Part shown: positions 26,036-36,003 of the stretch, in pieces | Layout of the letters: every line of letters starts with the position of its first letter | Position numbering within the stretch: the stretch's first letter is position 1 | NCBI GenBank assembly: GCA_949294335.1 | Contig: CASFGO010000030.1 | Coordinates: forward strand, 1 to 64,000 | Length of the DNA: 64,000 nucleotides | From: an uncultured bacterium | Lineage (GTDB): Bacteria; Cyanobacteriota; Vampirovibrionia; Gastranaerophilales; Gastranaerophilaceae | Direction of reading: 5' to 3' | Made by a program: the position numbers and the translations under genes | The notes under the pieces: model-generated | What the model was told of the DNA's origin: nothing | The model's database searches: none | What the model saw: only the letters and a program-made list of their open reading frames with translations

Positions 26036-26463
26036 TACATCAATTATCAGACGTACAAAGTAACAATATAGGAGATGGAACAAATATTTGGCAATATTGT
26101 GTAGTATTACCTAATGCAAAAATAGGTAAAAATTGTAATATCTGTTCTCATTGTTTTATAGAAAATGATGTTGTAATTGGTGATAATGTTACTATAAAAA
26201 ACGGTGTTTATTTATATGATGGAATAACCATAGAAGATGATGTATTTGTAGGACCAAATGCAACATTCTGTAATGATAGATACCCAAAATCAAAAAACAA
26301 AGATTTCAAACTTGAACCAATTTTAATAAAAAAAGGTGCAAGTATAGGGGCAAACGCAACAATACTACCAGGAGTAACAATCGGAGAGAATTCTCTTATT
26401 GCTGCTGGAGTTGTTGTGACTAAAAATGTGGGAAATAATACAAAATTTATAAAGGAGAAATAA
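26032..26463 (+). CDS. fdtC: N-acyltransferase with hexapeptide repeats, FdtC/QdtC-like
   Basis: This 143-residue protein starts at a GTG overlapping the fdtA stop by four bases. It is one left-handed beta-helix: [70 protein letters not shown], then [25 protein letters not shown]. FdtC and QdtC acetylate the 3-amino group made by FdtB. Its position directly behind fdtA supports this role. There is no second copy behind the second fdtA, where an acyl-carrier module follows instead. Confidence 0.8.
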   Translation: MIHQLSDVQSNNIGDGTNIWQYCVVLPNAKIGKNCNICSHCFIENDVVIGDNVTIKNGVYLYDGITIEDDVFVGPNATFCNDRYPKSKNKDFKLEPILIKKGASIGANATILPGVTIGENSLIAAGVVVTKNVGNNTKFIKEK

Positions 26464-26465
26464 AA

Positions 26466-28733
26466 ATGACAAACCTATGTGATATGAAAAATTGTACAGG
26501 CTGTTCATCTTGTTTTTCGATTTGTCCCAATAATGCAATCTCTATGCAAAAAAATGAAGAAGGGTTTTTGTACCCAATCATAGATAAAGAAAAATGTACA
26601 AATTGTGGATTGTGTCAAAAAGTTTGTCCAGAATTACAAGTTAATTTTAATAAAGAAAAACAACAATATTATATTGGTTTTAACAGTGATATAAAAGATT
26701 GTTATGAATCTTCATCTGGAGGGATGTTTTCATTACTTGCAAGAAAAATTTTAAAACAAAATGGATATGTAGCAGGTGCAATGTTTGATGAAAATGCTAT
26801 ATTAAAACATGTTTTAATTGATAATGAAAAAGATTTGGCTAAATTAAAAGGTTCAAAATATTTACAAAGTGATATTAATGATGTATACAAGCAAGTACAA
26901 GAGAAATTAAAAGAAAATAATTATGTATTATTTTGTGGAACCCCATGTCAGTGTGCTGGCTTGAAAAACTTTTTACAAAAAGATTATGAAAAATTATATC
27001 TAGTTGATTTTGTATGTCACGGAGTACCTGCTCAAGAAACTTTTAATGAATATTTAAGAGAAAAATTTGGAGAAAATAAAAAATATTCATATATAAATTT
27101 CAGAGATAAAAGTAATAGTTATTATTTCCCTAAATTAATAATAAAAGATGAAAATGGAATAGATATATTAGAAGAAGGCTTTGATAAAGAATATTTATTA
27201 GGTTTCAGTGAAAATTTATACCTAAGGAAAAGTTGTAGCTATTGTAAATATGCACAAATAAAAAGAGTTTCAGATATAACATTAGCTGATTTTTGGAATG
27301 TGAAAAACTATATGCCAAATTTTGATTATGAAAAAGGATTTTCATCATTTATTATAAATACTCCGAAAGGTAACGATTTAATAAAGAATTTAAAAGATAA
27401 AATTAGTTGTATGCAAGAAGTAAAACTAAATATAATTAATCAACCTTACTTAAAAGCACCTTTAAAAACACATAAAAATAGAGAATTATTTTTTAGTTTA
27501 AAAAATATGAGTTTTTCTAAAAAAATAGAAACTTGTTTAGGAACAAAAAATGTAGGAATAATTAATTTCCAAGATGAAAATTCAAATTATGGAGCATTAT
27601 TTGTAGCTTATTCTATGAAAAAAGTAATAGAAAAATTAGGATACAATGCATTCAATATTAATTTTATTAGATCATCTCAAATAGAAACAAATAAACACTT
27701 TGATGATTTCCGTAAAAAATATTTAAATCTAACAACACCTTGTTATAATATTCAGGATTTAAAGAATATTCAAAAAGATTTTAAATTATTTGTCACAGGT
27801 GGAGATCAAGTATTTAATGGCTTTAGTTCTATTTATAGTTTAGGTTGGGTTGAAGGGAATAAAAAAATATTATCCTATGCTGCAAGCTTAGGAGCACATA
27901 ATCTTTCATATTTTATAAAAAATAAATCATTAATAACAAAATTATTATCAAGATTCGACAATATTGCAGTAAGAGAAGATTCTGCAGAATCAATTTTAAG
28001 TAATATAGGAATAGCTTCAGAATCTGTAATTGATTCAGTATTATTATTAAACGAAGAAGAATATAATAAAATTATTTCAGAAGATACTAATGTAAAACCA
28101 ATTAATAAAAAATATATTGCATGTGCTTTATGGGATTTTGATGAATTCAAAAAAACAGATTTCTATGAAAAAATGCATAATGAATATACATTTATTAATG
28201 TCTTTAAAAATGAAAACAATGAAATGAATTCATTTGGTCAATTTTTAAATTTAATCAAAAATGCAGATTACGTAATAGGTAATTCATACCACGGAATAGT
28301 TTTTTCAATAATTTTCCAAAAGAAATTTCTAGCAATACGATTAAATGACATGAGAGATGATAGGTTAATAACATTATTTTCAAAATTAAAAATTAATAAA
28401 AATAGATTATTATATAGTATTAACGAAATAAATAAAGAGCTTTTAGATGAATTTATCAATTACAATTTAGTAAAAGAAAATATTTTATTAGAACAGGAAC
28501 ATTCATATAAGTATTTAAAAGAATCTTTAGAATCACCTTCTAAATATAAATATTCTTGTTTAGATACTAAAACAAAAATAAGATTTTTAAATTTATTTAC
28601 TCTTTTTGAAATAATAGAAACATTTGATAAAACAAAATGTTATTTCTTAAAGAAGATACCTTTATTAACAATAAAAAAAGGTCAAATTTACTTGTTTGGA
28701 TTTATTCCATTATTGAATATACAAACTAAATAA
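26466..28733 (+). CDS. Ferredoxin/FrhB-like and polysaccharide pyruvyltransferase fusion
   Basis: This 755-residue, multi-domain protein has two 4Fe-4S clusters at the start (CTGCSSCFSICP, CTNCGLCQKVCP). Next is an F420 hydrogenase beta-subunit-like (FrhB) domain to about residue 350 (YESSSGGMFSLLARKIL, FCGTPCQCAGLKNFL, FVCHGVPAQETF). Then comes a polysaccharide pyruvyltransferase domain (IINFQDENSNYGALFVAYSMKKV, LFVTGGDQVFN, ADYVIGNSYHGIVFSIIF). The first two halves occur together in capsule loci; the third adds a pyruvyl-ketal transferase. A redox-coupled step in glycan modification is likely, but its substrate is unknown. Confidence 0.82.
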   Translation: MTNLCDMKNCTGCSSCFSICPNNAISMQKNEEGFLYPIIDKEKCTNCGLCQKVCPELQVNFNKEKQQYYIGFNSDIKDCYESSSGGMFSLLARKILKQNGYVAGAMFDENAILKHVLIDNEKDLAKLKGSKYLQSDINDVYKQVQEKLKENNYVLFCGTPCQCAGLKNFLQKDYEKLYLVDFVCHGVPAQETFNEYLREKFGENKKYSYINFRDKSNSYYFPKLIIKDENGIDILEEGFDKEYLLGFSENLYLRKSCSYCKYAQIKRVSDITLADFWNVKNYMPNFDYEKGFSSFIINTPKGNDLIKNLKDKISCMQEVKLNIINQPYLKAPLKTHKNRELFFSLKNMSFSKKIETCLGTKNVGIINFQDENSNYGALFVAYSMKKVIEKLGYNAFNINFIRSSQIETNKHFDDFRKKYLNLTTPCYNIQDLKNIQKDFKLFVTGGDQVFNGFSSIYSLGWVEGNKKILSYAASLGAHNLSYFIKNKSLITKLLSRFDNIAVREDSAESILSNIGIASESVIDSVLLLNEEEYNKIISEDTNVKPINKKYIACALWDFDEFKKTDFYEKMHNEYTFINVFKNENNEMNSFGQFLNLIKNADYVIGNSYHGIVFSIIFQKKFLAIRLNDMRDDRLITLFSKLKINKNRLLYSINEINKELLDEFINYNLVKENILLEQEHSYKYLKESLESPSKYKYSCLDTKTKIRFLNLFTLFEIIETFDKTKCYFLKKIPLLTIKKGQIYLFGFIPLLNIQTK

Positions 28734-28757
28734 TAAAAATTATTACAAGGGAATAAT

Positions 28758-29651
28758 ATGAAAAGTTTATACAATATATTACAAAAATTATTTACATTTA
28801 AAATTTCTTTATTTTCACAAATAATAAATTTAAAAAATAATAATACAAATTCAAAACCAAAAATAAATAAAGAGTTTATTAATGAAATTATTTTAAAATA
28901 TAATGAATTCCAATTAAAAAAAGAAAATATTGATACACTTATATTAGGAAGTTCTCATGGTGCAGCAGGTTTTATTTCCAATCAATATTCTGCAAATTCT
29001 TTTAATTTAGCTAGTGCATCACAAGATTTATATTATTCTTATCATTTATTAAAATATTGTAAGAACGAATTAAAAAATTTAAAAAATATCTATTTGTTTT
29101 TTTCAGTATTTTCTTTTGGTTTTGATTTACAAAAAACAATAGAAAAACAACGATGTGCTTTTTTTAAGTATTTATTTAATATTCCGTATAAATATGACGC
29201 AGATATTGAATTAGAAGTTTATTACAAGCAAATAAAAAAATATTATAAAAACTTCAAAAAATATATTTCATCAAATGGCTATATTGAACAACAAATTTTT
29301 TTCCCTTCGGATTATCCCATAAATGAAAGAGCTAAAACTCATTTACGAGAAAATCAAAGAGAAAATGATCAAATGGATTATTTAAGAAAAATCATTGAAA
29401 CATGTAAACAAGATAATATTAATTTAAAAATAATTATTCCACCTCTACGAAATGATTTTTATAATTTGTTACCAGATGAAAATATTTTATTTGCCAAACT
29501 ATATCAACAAGATAATTTACCAGAAATTTTTAGTTTTTGGAAAAATGAAATTTTTAAGGATTCAGATTTCGGAGATTTTGATCATTTAAATTATTCAGGA
29601 GCAAGGAAATTAACTAGTTTAATAAAAGATAAAGTGGGATTAAATGAATGA
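28758..29651 (+). CDS. SGNH-hydrolase-like protein (copy 1)
   Basis: This 297-residue protein of uncertain function has [13 protein letters not shown] near residue 60, a GxSxx block like that of SGNH/DltD/AlgX-type enzymes, and [16 protein letters not shown] near the end, with the DxxH pair that completes a Ser-Asp-His triad. The middle is Tyr/Lys-rich. A paralogue at 41892 shares the same skeleton, including [14 protein letters not shown] and [13 protein letters not shown]. There is no signal peptide. It may be a transferase or esterase of glycan acyl groups. It overlaps the fdtB start by four bases. Confidence 0.62.
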   Translation: MKSLYNILQKLFTFKISLFSQIINLKNNNTNSKPKINKEFINEIILKYNEFQLKKENIDTLILGSSHGAAGFISNQYSANSFNLASASQDLYYSYHLLKYCKNELKNLKNIYLFFSVFSFGFDLQKTIEKQRCAFFKYLFNIPYKYDADIELEVYYKQIKKYYKNFKKYISSNGYIEQQIFFPSDYPINERAKTHLRENQRENDQMDYLRKIIETCKQDNINLKIIIPPLRNDFYNLLPDENILFAKLYQQDNLPEIFSFWKNEIFKDSDFGDFDHLNYSGARKLTSLIKDKVGLNE

Positions 29652-30745
29652 TTAAATTTTTAGATTTAGAAAAAATAAATAACCGTTTTAGAGATGAGAT
29701 TGATTCAAGGATTAAAACAATTCTTGATAAAGGTTGGTATTTGCAAGGGGAAGAAAATGAAATCTTTACTAAAAACTTTGCTCAATACTGTGGGACAAAA
29801 CATTGTATTGGAGTAGCAAACGGACTTGATGCACTTAATCTTATTATAAAAGCTATGGGATTTACTGCAGGAGATGAAATCATTGTTCCTGCAAATACAT
29901 ATATTGCATCTATTCTTGCAATTACTCAAAATGGGTGTACTCCCGTTCTTGTTGAACCTGATATCAATACATATAATATCAATCCAGATTTAATCGAAGA
30001 AAAAATTACATCAAGAACTAAAGCAATAATGGTTGTACATCTTTATGGACAAGCTGTACAAATGGAAAAAATATGGGACCTTGCTAAAAAATATAATCTT
30101 AAAGTTATTGAAGATTCTGCCCAAGCTCATGGTGCTGGAATAAATGTTGAAGGGGAAATAAAAAGAGTTGGCAACCTATCTGATGCATCAGGTTTTTCTT
30201 TCTATCCAGGGAAAAATCTAGGTTGTATGGGAGATGGAGGAGCAGTTACAACCAATGATGATGAATTAGCTCAAAAAATCAAAGCTATAGCGAACTATGG
30301 TAGTGATAGAAAATATCATCATATATATAAAGGAGTAAACTCTCGTCTTGATGAAATTCAAGCTGCTGTATTAGATGTAAAATTAAAATATTTAGATAAA
30401 GATAACCAAAGACGTAGAGAAATTTCTAAATATTATCGAGAAAATATCAAGAACAAAAAAATAATCTTACCTGAAACATACAACGAACATTCTCATGTTT
30501 GGCATGTTTTTGTTGTAAGGACAAAAGAAAGAGATAAATTCCAACAATATCTATCTGATAATGGAATCCAAACTATTATCCATTATCCAACACCACCACA
30601 CAAACAAGAATGTTATAAAGAATGGAATAATTTGTCTTTCCCAATAACAGAAGAAATACACAAAACTATAATTAGTCTACCAATCTCTCCTGTTATGACT
30701 GATGAAGAAGTTAAAAAAATTGTTGAAGTAGTTAATAAATATTAA
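29648..30745 (+). CDS. fdtB: dTDP-3-keto-6-deoxyhexose aminotransferase, FdtB/QdtB type (copy 1)
   Basis: This 365-residue, PLP-dependent DegT/DnrJ/EryC1-family enzyme has [11 protein letters not shown] (PLP-binding Asp), then [24 protein letters not shown] with the catalytic Lys in PGKNLG, and [24 protein letters not shown]. It adds an amino group at C3 of the ketosugar made by FdtA. A second copy at 45849 differs at about 19 positions. The glutamate it uses could come from the glutamate synthase upstream. The start at 29648 overlaps the previous stop by four bases. Confidence 0.92.
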   Translation: MIKFLDLEKINNRFRDEIDSRIKTILDKGWYLQGEENEIFTKNFAQYCGTKHCIGVANGLDALNLIIKAMGFTAGDEIIVPANTYIASILAITQNGCTPVLVEPDINTYNINPDLIEEKITSRTKAIMVVHLYGQAVQMEKIWDLAKKYNLKVIEDSAQAHGAGINVEGEIKRVGNLSDASGFSFYPGKNLGCMGDGGAVTTNDDELAQKIKAIANYGSDRKYHHIYKGVNSRLDEIQAAVLDVKLKYLDKDNQRRREISKYYRENIKNKKIILPETYNEHSHVWHVFVVRTKERDKFQQYLSDNGIQTIIHYPTPPHKQECYKEWNNLSFPITEEIHKTIISLPISPVMTDEEVKKIVEVVNKY

Positions 30746-30755
30746 GGATAGTAAG

Positions 30756-31532
30756 ATGTTTGGTTTATTAAAACAATTATTTAAAGATAATTCTAATAAA
30801 AAAATTACTGTATTAGATAAAAAAACAACATTATATGAAATATTAAATTCAAATAAAAGTTTTGGAAGATTCGGTGATGGAGAATTCCAATTAGCATTAG
30901 GTAAAGGAATTCCATTTCAAGAAAAAAATAAAAAATTATCAAAAAAATTAAAAAAATTATTAAAAACAAATGATAAAAATTTTATGATAGGTTTTAATTA
31001 TAGATACATTTATCCTAAAAAAACAGAATCAAAGATTGTAGCAAAATTCATTGAAAATTTTATTGCAAAGAAATTACCAAAATTTTTAAAATTATGTTCT
31101 AAAAGTGTAACATATTATGATGCATCTGTATTCCTTACTTATATATTAGAACATGATAATTGCCAAAAATATTTTGATGAGATGAAAAAATTATGGGAAA
31201 ACAAAGATATCGTAATAGTTTCTGGAGAAACAGTATTCGATAAAATAGAAAACAATATATTTAATTGTGCAAAATCTATTGAATATATTAAAGCTCCAAG
31301 TGTAAATGCTTTTAATAAATATGATGAAATAATATCAGAAGTAGAGAAACAAGATAAATCAAAGTTAATTTTGCTCATTTTAGGACCAACAGCAACCGTT
31401 ATGGCTTATGATTTATATTTAAAAGGATACAGAGCTATAGATGTTGGTCATATTGCAAAAGATTATGATTTTTATATAAAAAAAATAGAATTAAATGATA
31501 ATAATATAACTGATTTTCATGGTATAGATTGA
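30756..31532 (+). CDS. GT-D fold (DUF1792-type) glycosyltransferase
   Basis: This 258-residue protein matches the GT-D fold family. Near residue 35 it has NKSFGRFGDGEFQLALGKGIPFQ, with the conserved RxGDGE metal/nucleotide site. Later it has MIGFNYRYIYP, VTYYDASVFLTY, DIVIVSGETVFD and LLILGPTATVMAYDLYLKGYRAIDVGHIAKDYDFY. The founding members act on serine-rich protein glycans in streptococci. It lies directly after fdtB with a 10-base gap. The transferred sugar is unknown. Confidence 0.82.
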   Translation: MFGLLKQLFKDNSNKKITVLDKKTTLYEILNSNKSFGRFGDGEFQLALGKGIPFQEKNKKLSKKLKKLLKTNDKNFMIGFNYRYIYPKKTESKIVAKFIENFIAKKLPKFLKLCSKSVTYYDASVFLTYILEHDNCQKYFDEMKKLWENKDIVIVSGETVFDKIENNIFNCAKSIEYIKAPSVNAFNKYDEIISEVEKQDKSKLILLILGPTATVMAYDLYLKGYRAIDVGHIAKDYDFYIKKIELNDNNITDFHGID

Positions 31533-31533
31533 T

Positions 31534-32340
31534 ATGAAGAAAAAAACTATATTTAATAATAAAAAATTTGATTTAATATGTAGTATTGGAGAAGATTGTG
31601 CTTGTTCGATGTATCTTAATAAATTTAAGTTACGAAATGCATCTTATCCTTTTGATTGGTTAACAAAATCTAATTTTGATACAAGAATTAATCTTATACT
31701 TAATGACTTCAAAGATTTTTGTAATAAAGAGGATTTTCAAAAGTTAGAAAAACCTAAAAATACTATAGTCGATTTAAAATATGATTATTATGAAAATAAA
31801 CAAACAGATTTTTACTTTTATCATGATTTTGATGCTAATTTAGATTTTAATGATGCGTATGAAATAGTTAAAAAAAGATATGAAAGACGTATTAATAGAT
31901 TCTATAAACATATTCAAAAATCTAAAAATATACTATTTGTTTTTTGGGGGCGTACAGATTTTGTCGATATCGAAAAATTAAAAGAATATCATCAACTATT
32001 AGACAATAAATTTAAAAATAAAAATATTTATTTGTTAATTCTTGAAAATACAAAAAATCAAAACAATTTTATTTATGACAATATATCTGAGAATATTTTA
32101 AAAATAAAATATGATATGACATCTTATGATTTAAGTAAACCACAAAATGCTTGTGTAGGAAATGTTTCATTAAACGACAAAATATTTAAAAAATTAAAAT
32201 TAAAAAAATCAATGTCTACATATATAAAAAATATTTTTTTCCATATTTTTATAAAAATCCCATCTATGTTTATACCAATAAAACAAACTCGAAGAAATTT
32301 TAAAGAAAAGATGAAATTATTGATATTTAAAGAAGATTGA
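31534..32340 (+). CDS. DUF1796-type papain-like cysteine peptidase family protein
   Basis: This 268-residue protein has the start DLICSIGEDCACSMYLNKFKLRNASYPFDWL, matching the DUF1796 family, with its Cys and the SYPFDW block. Members are often found among glycosyltransferases and are predicted papain-fold proteins, with no activity that I know to be established. It is followed by NILFVFWGRTDF and a Lys-rich, hydrophobic end (SMSTYIKNIFFHIFIKIPSMF) that might sit on the membrane. The preceding stop is one base upstream, so it is in the same operon. Confidence 0.7.
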   Translation: MKKKTIFNNKKFDLICSIGEDCACSMYLNKFKLRNASYPFDWLTKSNFDTRINLILNDFKDFCNKEDFQKLEKPKNTIVDLKYDYYENKQTDFYFYHDFDANLDFNDAYEIVKKRYERRINRFYKHIQKSKNILFVFWGRTDFVDIEKLKEYHQLLDNKFKNKNIYLLILENTKNQNNFIYDNISENILKIKYDMTSYDLSKPQNACVGNVSLNDKIFKKLKLKKSMSTYIKNIFFHIFIKIPSMFIPIKQTRRNFKEKMKLLIFKED

Positions 32341-32342
32341 TT

Positions 32343-33848
32343 ATGAACAAAGAAGAGAAAATTATACAAAAACAACAAATTCATTTTGAAAATTTGTTAG
32401 AACAAATAAATAAAACAAAAAATATTGAAGAAAAAATAGACCTAGCGATTATTGCATCTGACTATGCAACATATAATAATACCGGGTATTATTATTCAAC
32501 CAAACTTGAAAAAATATTTGTTGATTATGCTAAATCTATCAAAATTGAATTAGAAAATGATTATAAACCAAATACTTTTTTACATGTTCTAACAACTGCT
32601 TTTACTGGTGGAGGACATACAAGAGTTGTTGAAAAATGGATTGAACAATCGCCTAAAAATCAAATCCACTCTGTTATATGTATTAATCAAGAAAATTTTG
32701 AAATTCCTAAAAAATTAAATAATGCTATTAAAGAAAAAAATGGTGAATTAATCTTATTAAATAATGATAATTTAAAAGATAGAGCCATAGAATTAAGAAA
32801 AATAGCAAGTGAATATGAATATATTATTCTTCATACTCACATGGAAGATCCAACTTCACTTGTTGCATTTGGAACAGAAGATTTTAAACGACCTGTTATA
32901 TTCTATAACCATGCAGATCACATGTTTTGGCTTGGTAAAAGTATTACAGATAAATTAGCTACATTGAGAGAATATGCAGATACTATAACAATACCTAAAA
33001 GAAATATAACAGATTCTTTTATGCTTGGTGTTCCAATTGAAGCAAAAGATAGACAAATTATTGATAAAAAAATTGCAAAAGAAAAACTCAATCTTGATGT
33101 AAATAAAAAACTTATTGTATCTGCTGGAGGTTCTCATAAATACACTCCAATGTGTGGAAAATCTTTTGTTGATTATTTATTAAACATAATAAAAGAAAAC
33201 AATAACATTAAAATTATTATAATAGGACCAAGTCCAAAAGAAAAACTTTGGGAAAATGCTTATAAAAAATCTAATGGGGTAATTAAAACTATTGGACAAG
33301 TAGATTATAATAATGGCTATTTTGATTATATAAATGCTGCTGATTTAGTCATAGACTCTTGGCCTATGAGTGGTGGAACTGTGATGATTGATGCAATATC
33401 TTGTAATACTCCTGTTCTTGCTCTAAAAAATCCAATAGGACAATTTGATTATTTAGCTAAATCACAAGCATATTGCAAAACAGAAAATGAATTATACAAA
33501 AAAACAAAACTCATATTAAATAATGAAGATTTTAAAAACAATTTAGTTAATGAGGTCAAAAAAAATCTTGAGCAAGATCATTCTGTAGAAAATTGGGGTA
33601 AAAAACTTGAAAAACTAATCGAAACTACTCCAAAAACTCATACAGTAAAAGATATTTCTAACGAAATTGAAAATAAAGAAATAGACAATGCTGCTATTTG
33701 TTTGAATTATATTTACAATAAAAATTTCCTTAAAAAACACTATAATAAAAAATTTATTTATAAAATATTTTATCTATTTTCAAAATATATTCTAAAAAAT
33801 GAAAAAAAAGCATATGAATATTTAAAAAAATATTGTAAATACATATAA
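32343..33848 (+). CDS. Glycosyltransferase, GT4/GT41-like (GT-B fold)
   Basis: This product of about 501 residues has a short N-terminal helical part, then a GT-B two-lobe fold: LHVLTTAFTGGGHTRVVEKWI as the acceptor lobe, and IVSAGGSHKYTPMCG and DLVIDSWPMSGGTVMIDAISCNTPVLALKNPIG for nucleotide-sugar binding (the last like the O-GlcNAc-transferase-type loop). I use the ATG at 32343; a TTG at 32337 would overlap the previous stop. The C-terminal 50 residues are basic and aromatic. It is in an operon with the preceding genes. Confidence 0.75.
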   Translation: MNKEEKIIQKQQIHFENLLEQINKTKNIEEKIDLAIIASDYATYNNTGYYYSTKLEKIFVDYAKSIKIELENDYKPNTFLHVLTTAFTGGGHTRVVEKWIEQSPKNQIHSVICINQENFEIPKKLNNAIKEKNGELILLNNDNLKDRAIELRKIASEYEYIILHTHMEDPTSLVAFGTEDFKRPVIFYNHADHMFWLGKSITDKLATLREYADTITIPKRNITDSFMLGVPIEAKDRQIIDKKIAKEKLNLDVNKKLIVSAGGSHKYTPMCGKSFVDYLLNIIKENNNIKIIIIGPSPKEKLWENAYKKSNGVIKTIGQVDYNNGYFDYINAADLVIDSWPMSGGTVMIDAISCNTPVLALKNPIGQFDYLAKSQAYCKTENELYKKTKLILNNEDFKNNLVNEVKKNLEQDHSVENWGKKLEKLIETTPKTHTVKDISNEIENKEIDNAAICLNYIYNKNFLKKHYNKKFIYKIFYLFSKYILKNEKKAYEYLKKYCKYI

Positions 33849-33918
33849 TTTATATTTATGATAGAATAAAGCAGTCTAGTAAATTTATTTTTGGTTAGTT
33901 CTATTGGAAAAAATAAAT

Positions 33919-34683
33919 ATGAAAAATCTTACAGTTATCATTCCTACATTATTAAAAGATGAAAGTTTATTGAATGAATTAATTGATTCGTTAGTTTCTG
34001 ATGATTCTGTTCAGGAAATTCTTATTATAAATAATAATTCAGAAAAAGAATTCTATTATGAAAACCACAAAGTAAGAATAATTTCCAAAGGACAAAACCT
34101 TTTTGTTAATCCTAGTTGGAATTTAGGCGTTAAAGAAGCAAAAAATGATTATATTGCACTTATTAATGATGATATAAAAATTCCTAATAATCTATGTTCA
34201 TCAATTTTAAATTTATTTGATGATAATGTAGGTATTGTAGGAGCAGATAAAGATTACGTGATTGATACTAGAAATAAAAATAATGAAATAATTATAGATA
34301 TATCTACTGTTAATCTTCAATTATCAGATAATATTGTTTTTAAACCAGTTAAATATAGACCTCATAATTTTGGAATAATAATGTTTTTCAAAAAAGATGT
34401 TTATAAAGAAATACCAGAAGATATAAAAATATTTTATGGAGATGATTGGATTATTCATTTTGCAGAGAAAATGGGTAAAACAAATTATGTTTTTTCTAAC
34501 CAAACTATTTATCATCTTGGATCATTATCTTCAAGAAAGTTTGCAGATTTAGCAAAAAAAGAAAATCGTATTTATAAAAAATTTATTTTCCCAATGATAA
34601 AAAGAATATTTAATTTTTATGAAACTGATACTCACAAAAATTGTTATATTTTAGGGATTAATTTATCATTAAGAAAAAAATAA
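33919..34683 (+). CDS. Glycosyltransferase family 2
   Basis: This product of about 254 residues has GT2 features: LTVIIPTLLKDESLLNELIDSLVSDDSVQEILIINNNSE, then NPSWNLGVKEAKNDYIALINDDIKIP, where NDD is the DxD-type metal site, and later FYGDDWIIHFAEKMG. The ATG at 33919 is preferred over an upstream TTG at 33904 because the family starts at this point. A short gap (33849-33903) with TAGAATAAAG-like sequence could hold an internal promoter, otherwise it reads on from the gene before. Confidence 0.83.
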   Translation: MKNLTVIIPTLLKDESLLNELIDSLVSDDSVQEILIINNNSEKEFYYENHKVRIISKGQNLFVNPSWNLGVKEAKNDYIALINDDIKIPNNLCSSILNLFDDNVGIVGADKDYVIDTRNKNNEIIIDISTVNLQLSDNIVFKPVKYRPHNFGIIMFFKKDVYKEIPEDIKIFYGDDWIIHFAEKMGKTNYVFSNQTIYHLGSLSSRKFADLAKKENRIYKKFIFPMIKRIFNFYETDTHKNCYILGINLSLRKK

Positions 34684-34701
34684 TTAAAAAGAAAGATTTA
34701 T

Positions 34702-36003
34702 ATGTATATTACTATAATAGGAACAGGATATGTAGGTTTGGTTGCAGGCGCTTGCTTTGCTGATATGGGTAACAATGTTATCTGTATAGATAACAATCTT
34801 GAAAAAATTGAACAACTCAAAAAAGGGATAATCCCTATATACGAACCGGGGCTTGAAGAACTTGTTAAATCTAATGTTCTTGAAAATAGACTTGTTTTCT
34901 CATCTGATTTAGATTCAGCAGTCAAAAAATCTCAAGTTTGTTTCATCGCTGTTGGAACTCCTCAAGGAGAAGATGGTTCTGCTGATTTGAAATATGTATT
35001 CAATGTTGCTGAATCAATCGCAAAATCAATGAATGAATACAAAGTTATTGTTGATAAATCAACTGTTCCTGTTGGAACTGCTGAAAAAGTTGCAAGTATT
35101 ATCAAACAAAACTCCATTTACCCCTTTGATGTTGTATCAAATCCAGAGTTCCTAAAACAAGGTAATGCTGTTGATGATTTCCTTCACCCTGACAGAGTTA
35201 TTATTGGTTCTGATTCAGATAGAGCAACTCAAATTATGCAAGATATTTATTCTCCGTTCTTTAGAACAGGTAATCGTGTAATTGTAATGGACGTAAAATC
35301 TGCTGAAATGACTAAATATGCTGCAAATTCTTTCCTTGCAACAAAAATTTCATTTATGAACGAAATCGCAAACCTTTGCGAAAAAGTTGGTGCTGATGCT
35401 GAAATGGTGAGAGTTGGAATGTCTACTGATTCTCGTATCGGAAACAAATTCTTGTTCCCTGGACTCGGTTATGGTGGAAGTTGTTTCCCTAAAGATGTTA
35501 AAGCTCTTATCAAAACAGGATTAGAAAATAATTGTGAAATGAGTATAATCTCATCTGCTGATAAAGTTAACAAAGAACAAAGAAATATTTTTATCGAAAA
35601 AATTATAACTCGTTTTGGACAAAATCTACAAGACAAAACTTTTGGTGTTTGGGGGCTTGCATTCAAACCTAAAACTAACGATATGAGAGAAGCTCCTGCA
35701 ATAACAATAATAAATGCTTTGTTAGAAAAAGGAGCAAAAGTAAAAGCATTTGATCCTAAGGCTATGGAAACTGCTAAATTCTATTTTGAAGATAAAATAA
35801 CATACACAAAAACAGCTTACGAAACATTAGAAGGTGCTGATTGTATGTTATTACTAACAGAGTGGAATGAATTTAGAAGACCTGATTTTGAAAAAGTTAA
35901 GTCATTATTAAAAAATCCTGTTATCTTTGACGGACGCAATCAATATGATGAAAAAAGGCTTAAAGATAAAGGTTTCGAATATTATCAGATAGGAAAAAAA
36001 TAA
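34702..36003 (+). CDS. ugd: UDP-glucose 6-dehydrogenase
   Basis: This 433-residue enzyme has all Ugd landmarks: the N-terminal NAD fold YITIIGTGYVGLVAGACFADMGNNV, PIYEPGLEELV, STVPVGTAEK, the catalytic block LGYGGSCFPKDVKAL with Cys, and the C-terminal GVWGLAFKPKTNDMREAPAI. It oxidises UDP-glucose to UDP-glucuronate for the polysaccharide. It is followed directly by an epimerase (the ATG lies next to the stop), so the two probably act in sequence. Confidence 0.95.
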   Translation: MYITIIGTGYVGLVAGACFADMGNNVICIDNNLEKIEQLKKGIIPIYEPGLEELVKSNVLENRLVFSSDLDSAVKKSQVCFIAVGTPQGEDGSADLKYVFNVAESIAKSMNEYKVIVDKSTVPVGTAEKVASIIKQNSIYPFDVVSNPEFLKQGNAVDDFLHPDRVIIGSDSDRATQIMQDIYSPFFRTGNRVIVMDVKSAEMTKYAANSFLATKISFMNEIANLCEKVGADAEMVRVGMSTDSRIGNKFLFPGLGYGGSCFPKDVKALIKTGLENNCEMSIISSADKVNKEQRNIFIEKIITRFGQNLQDKTFGVWGLAFKPKTNDMREAPAITIINALLEKGAKVKAFDPKAMETAKFYFEDKITYTKTAYETLEGADCMLLLTEWNEFRRPDFEKVKSLLKNPVIFDGRNQYDEKRLKDKGFEYYQIGKK

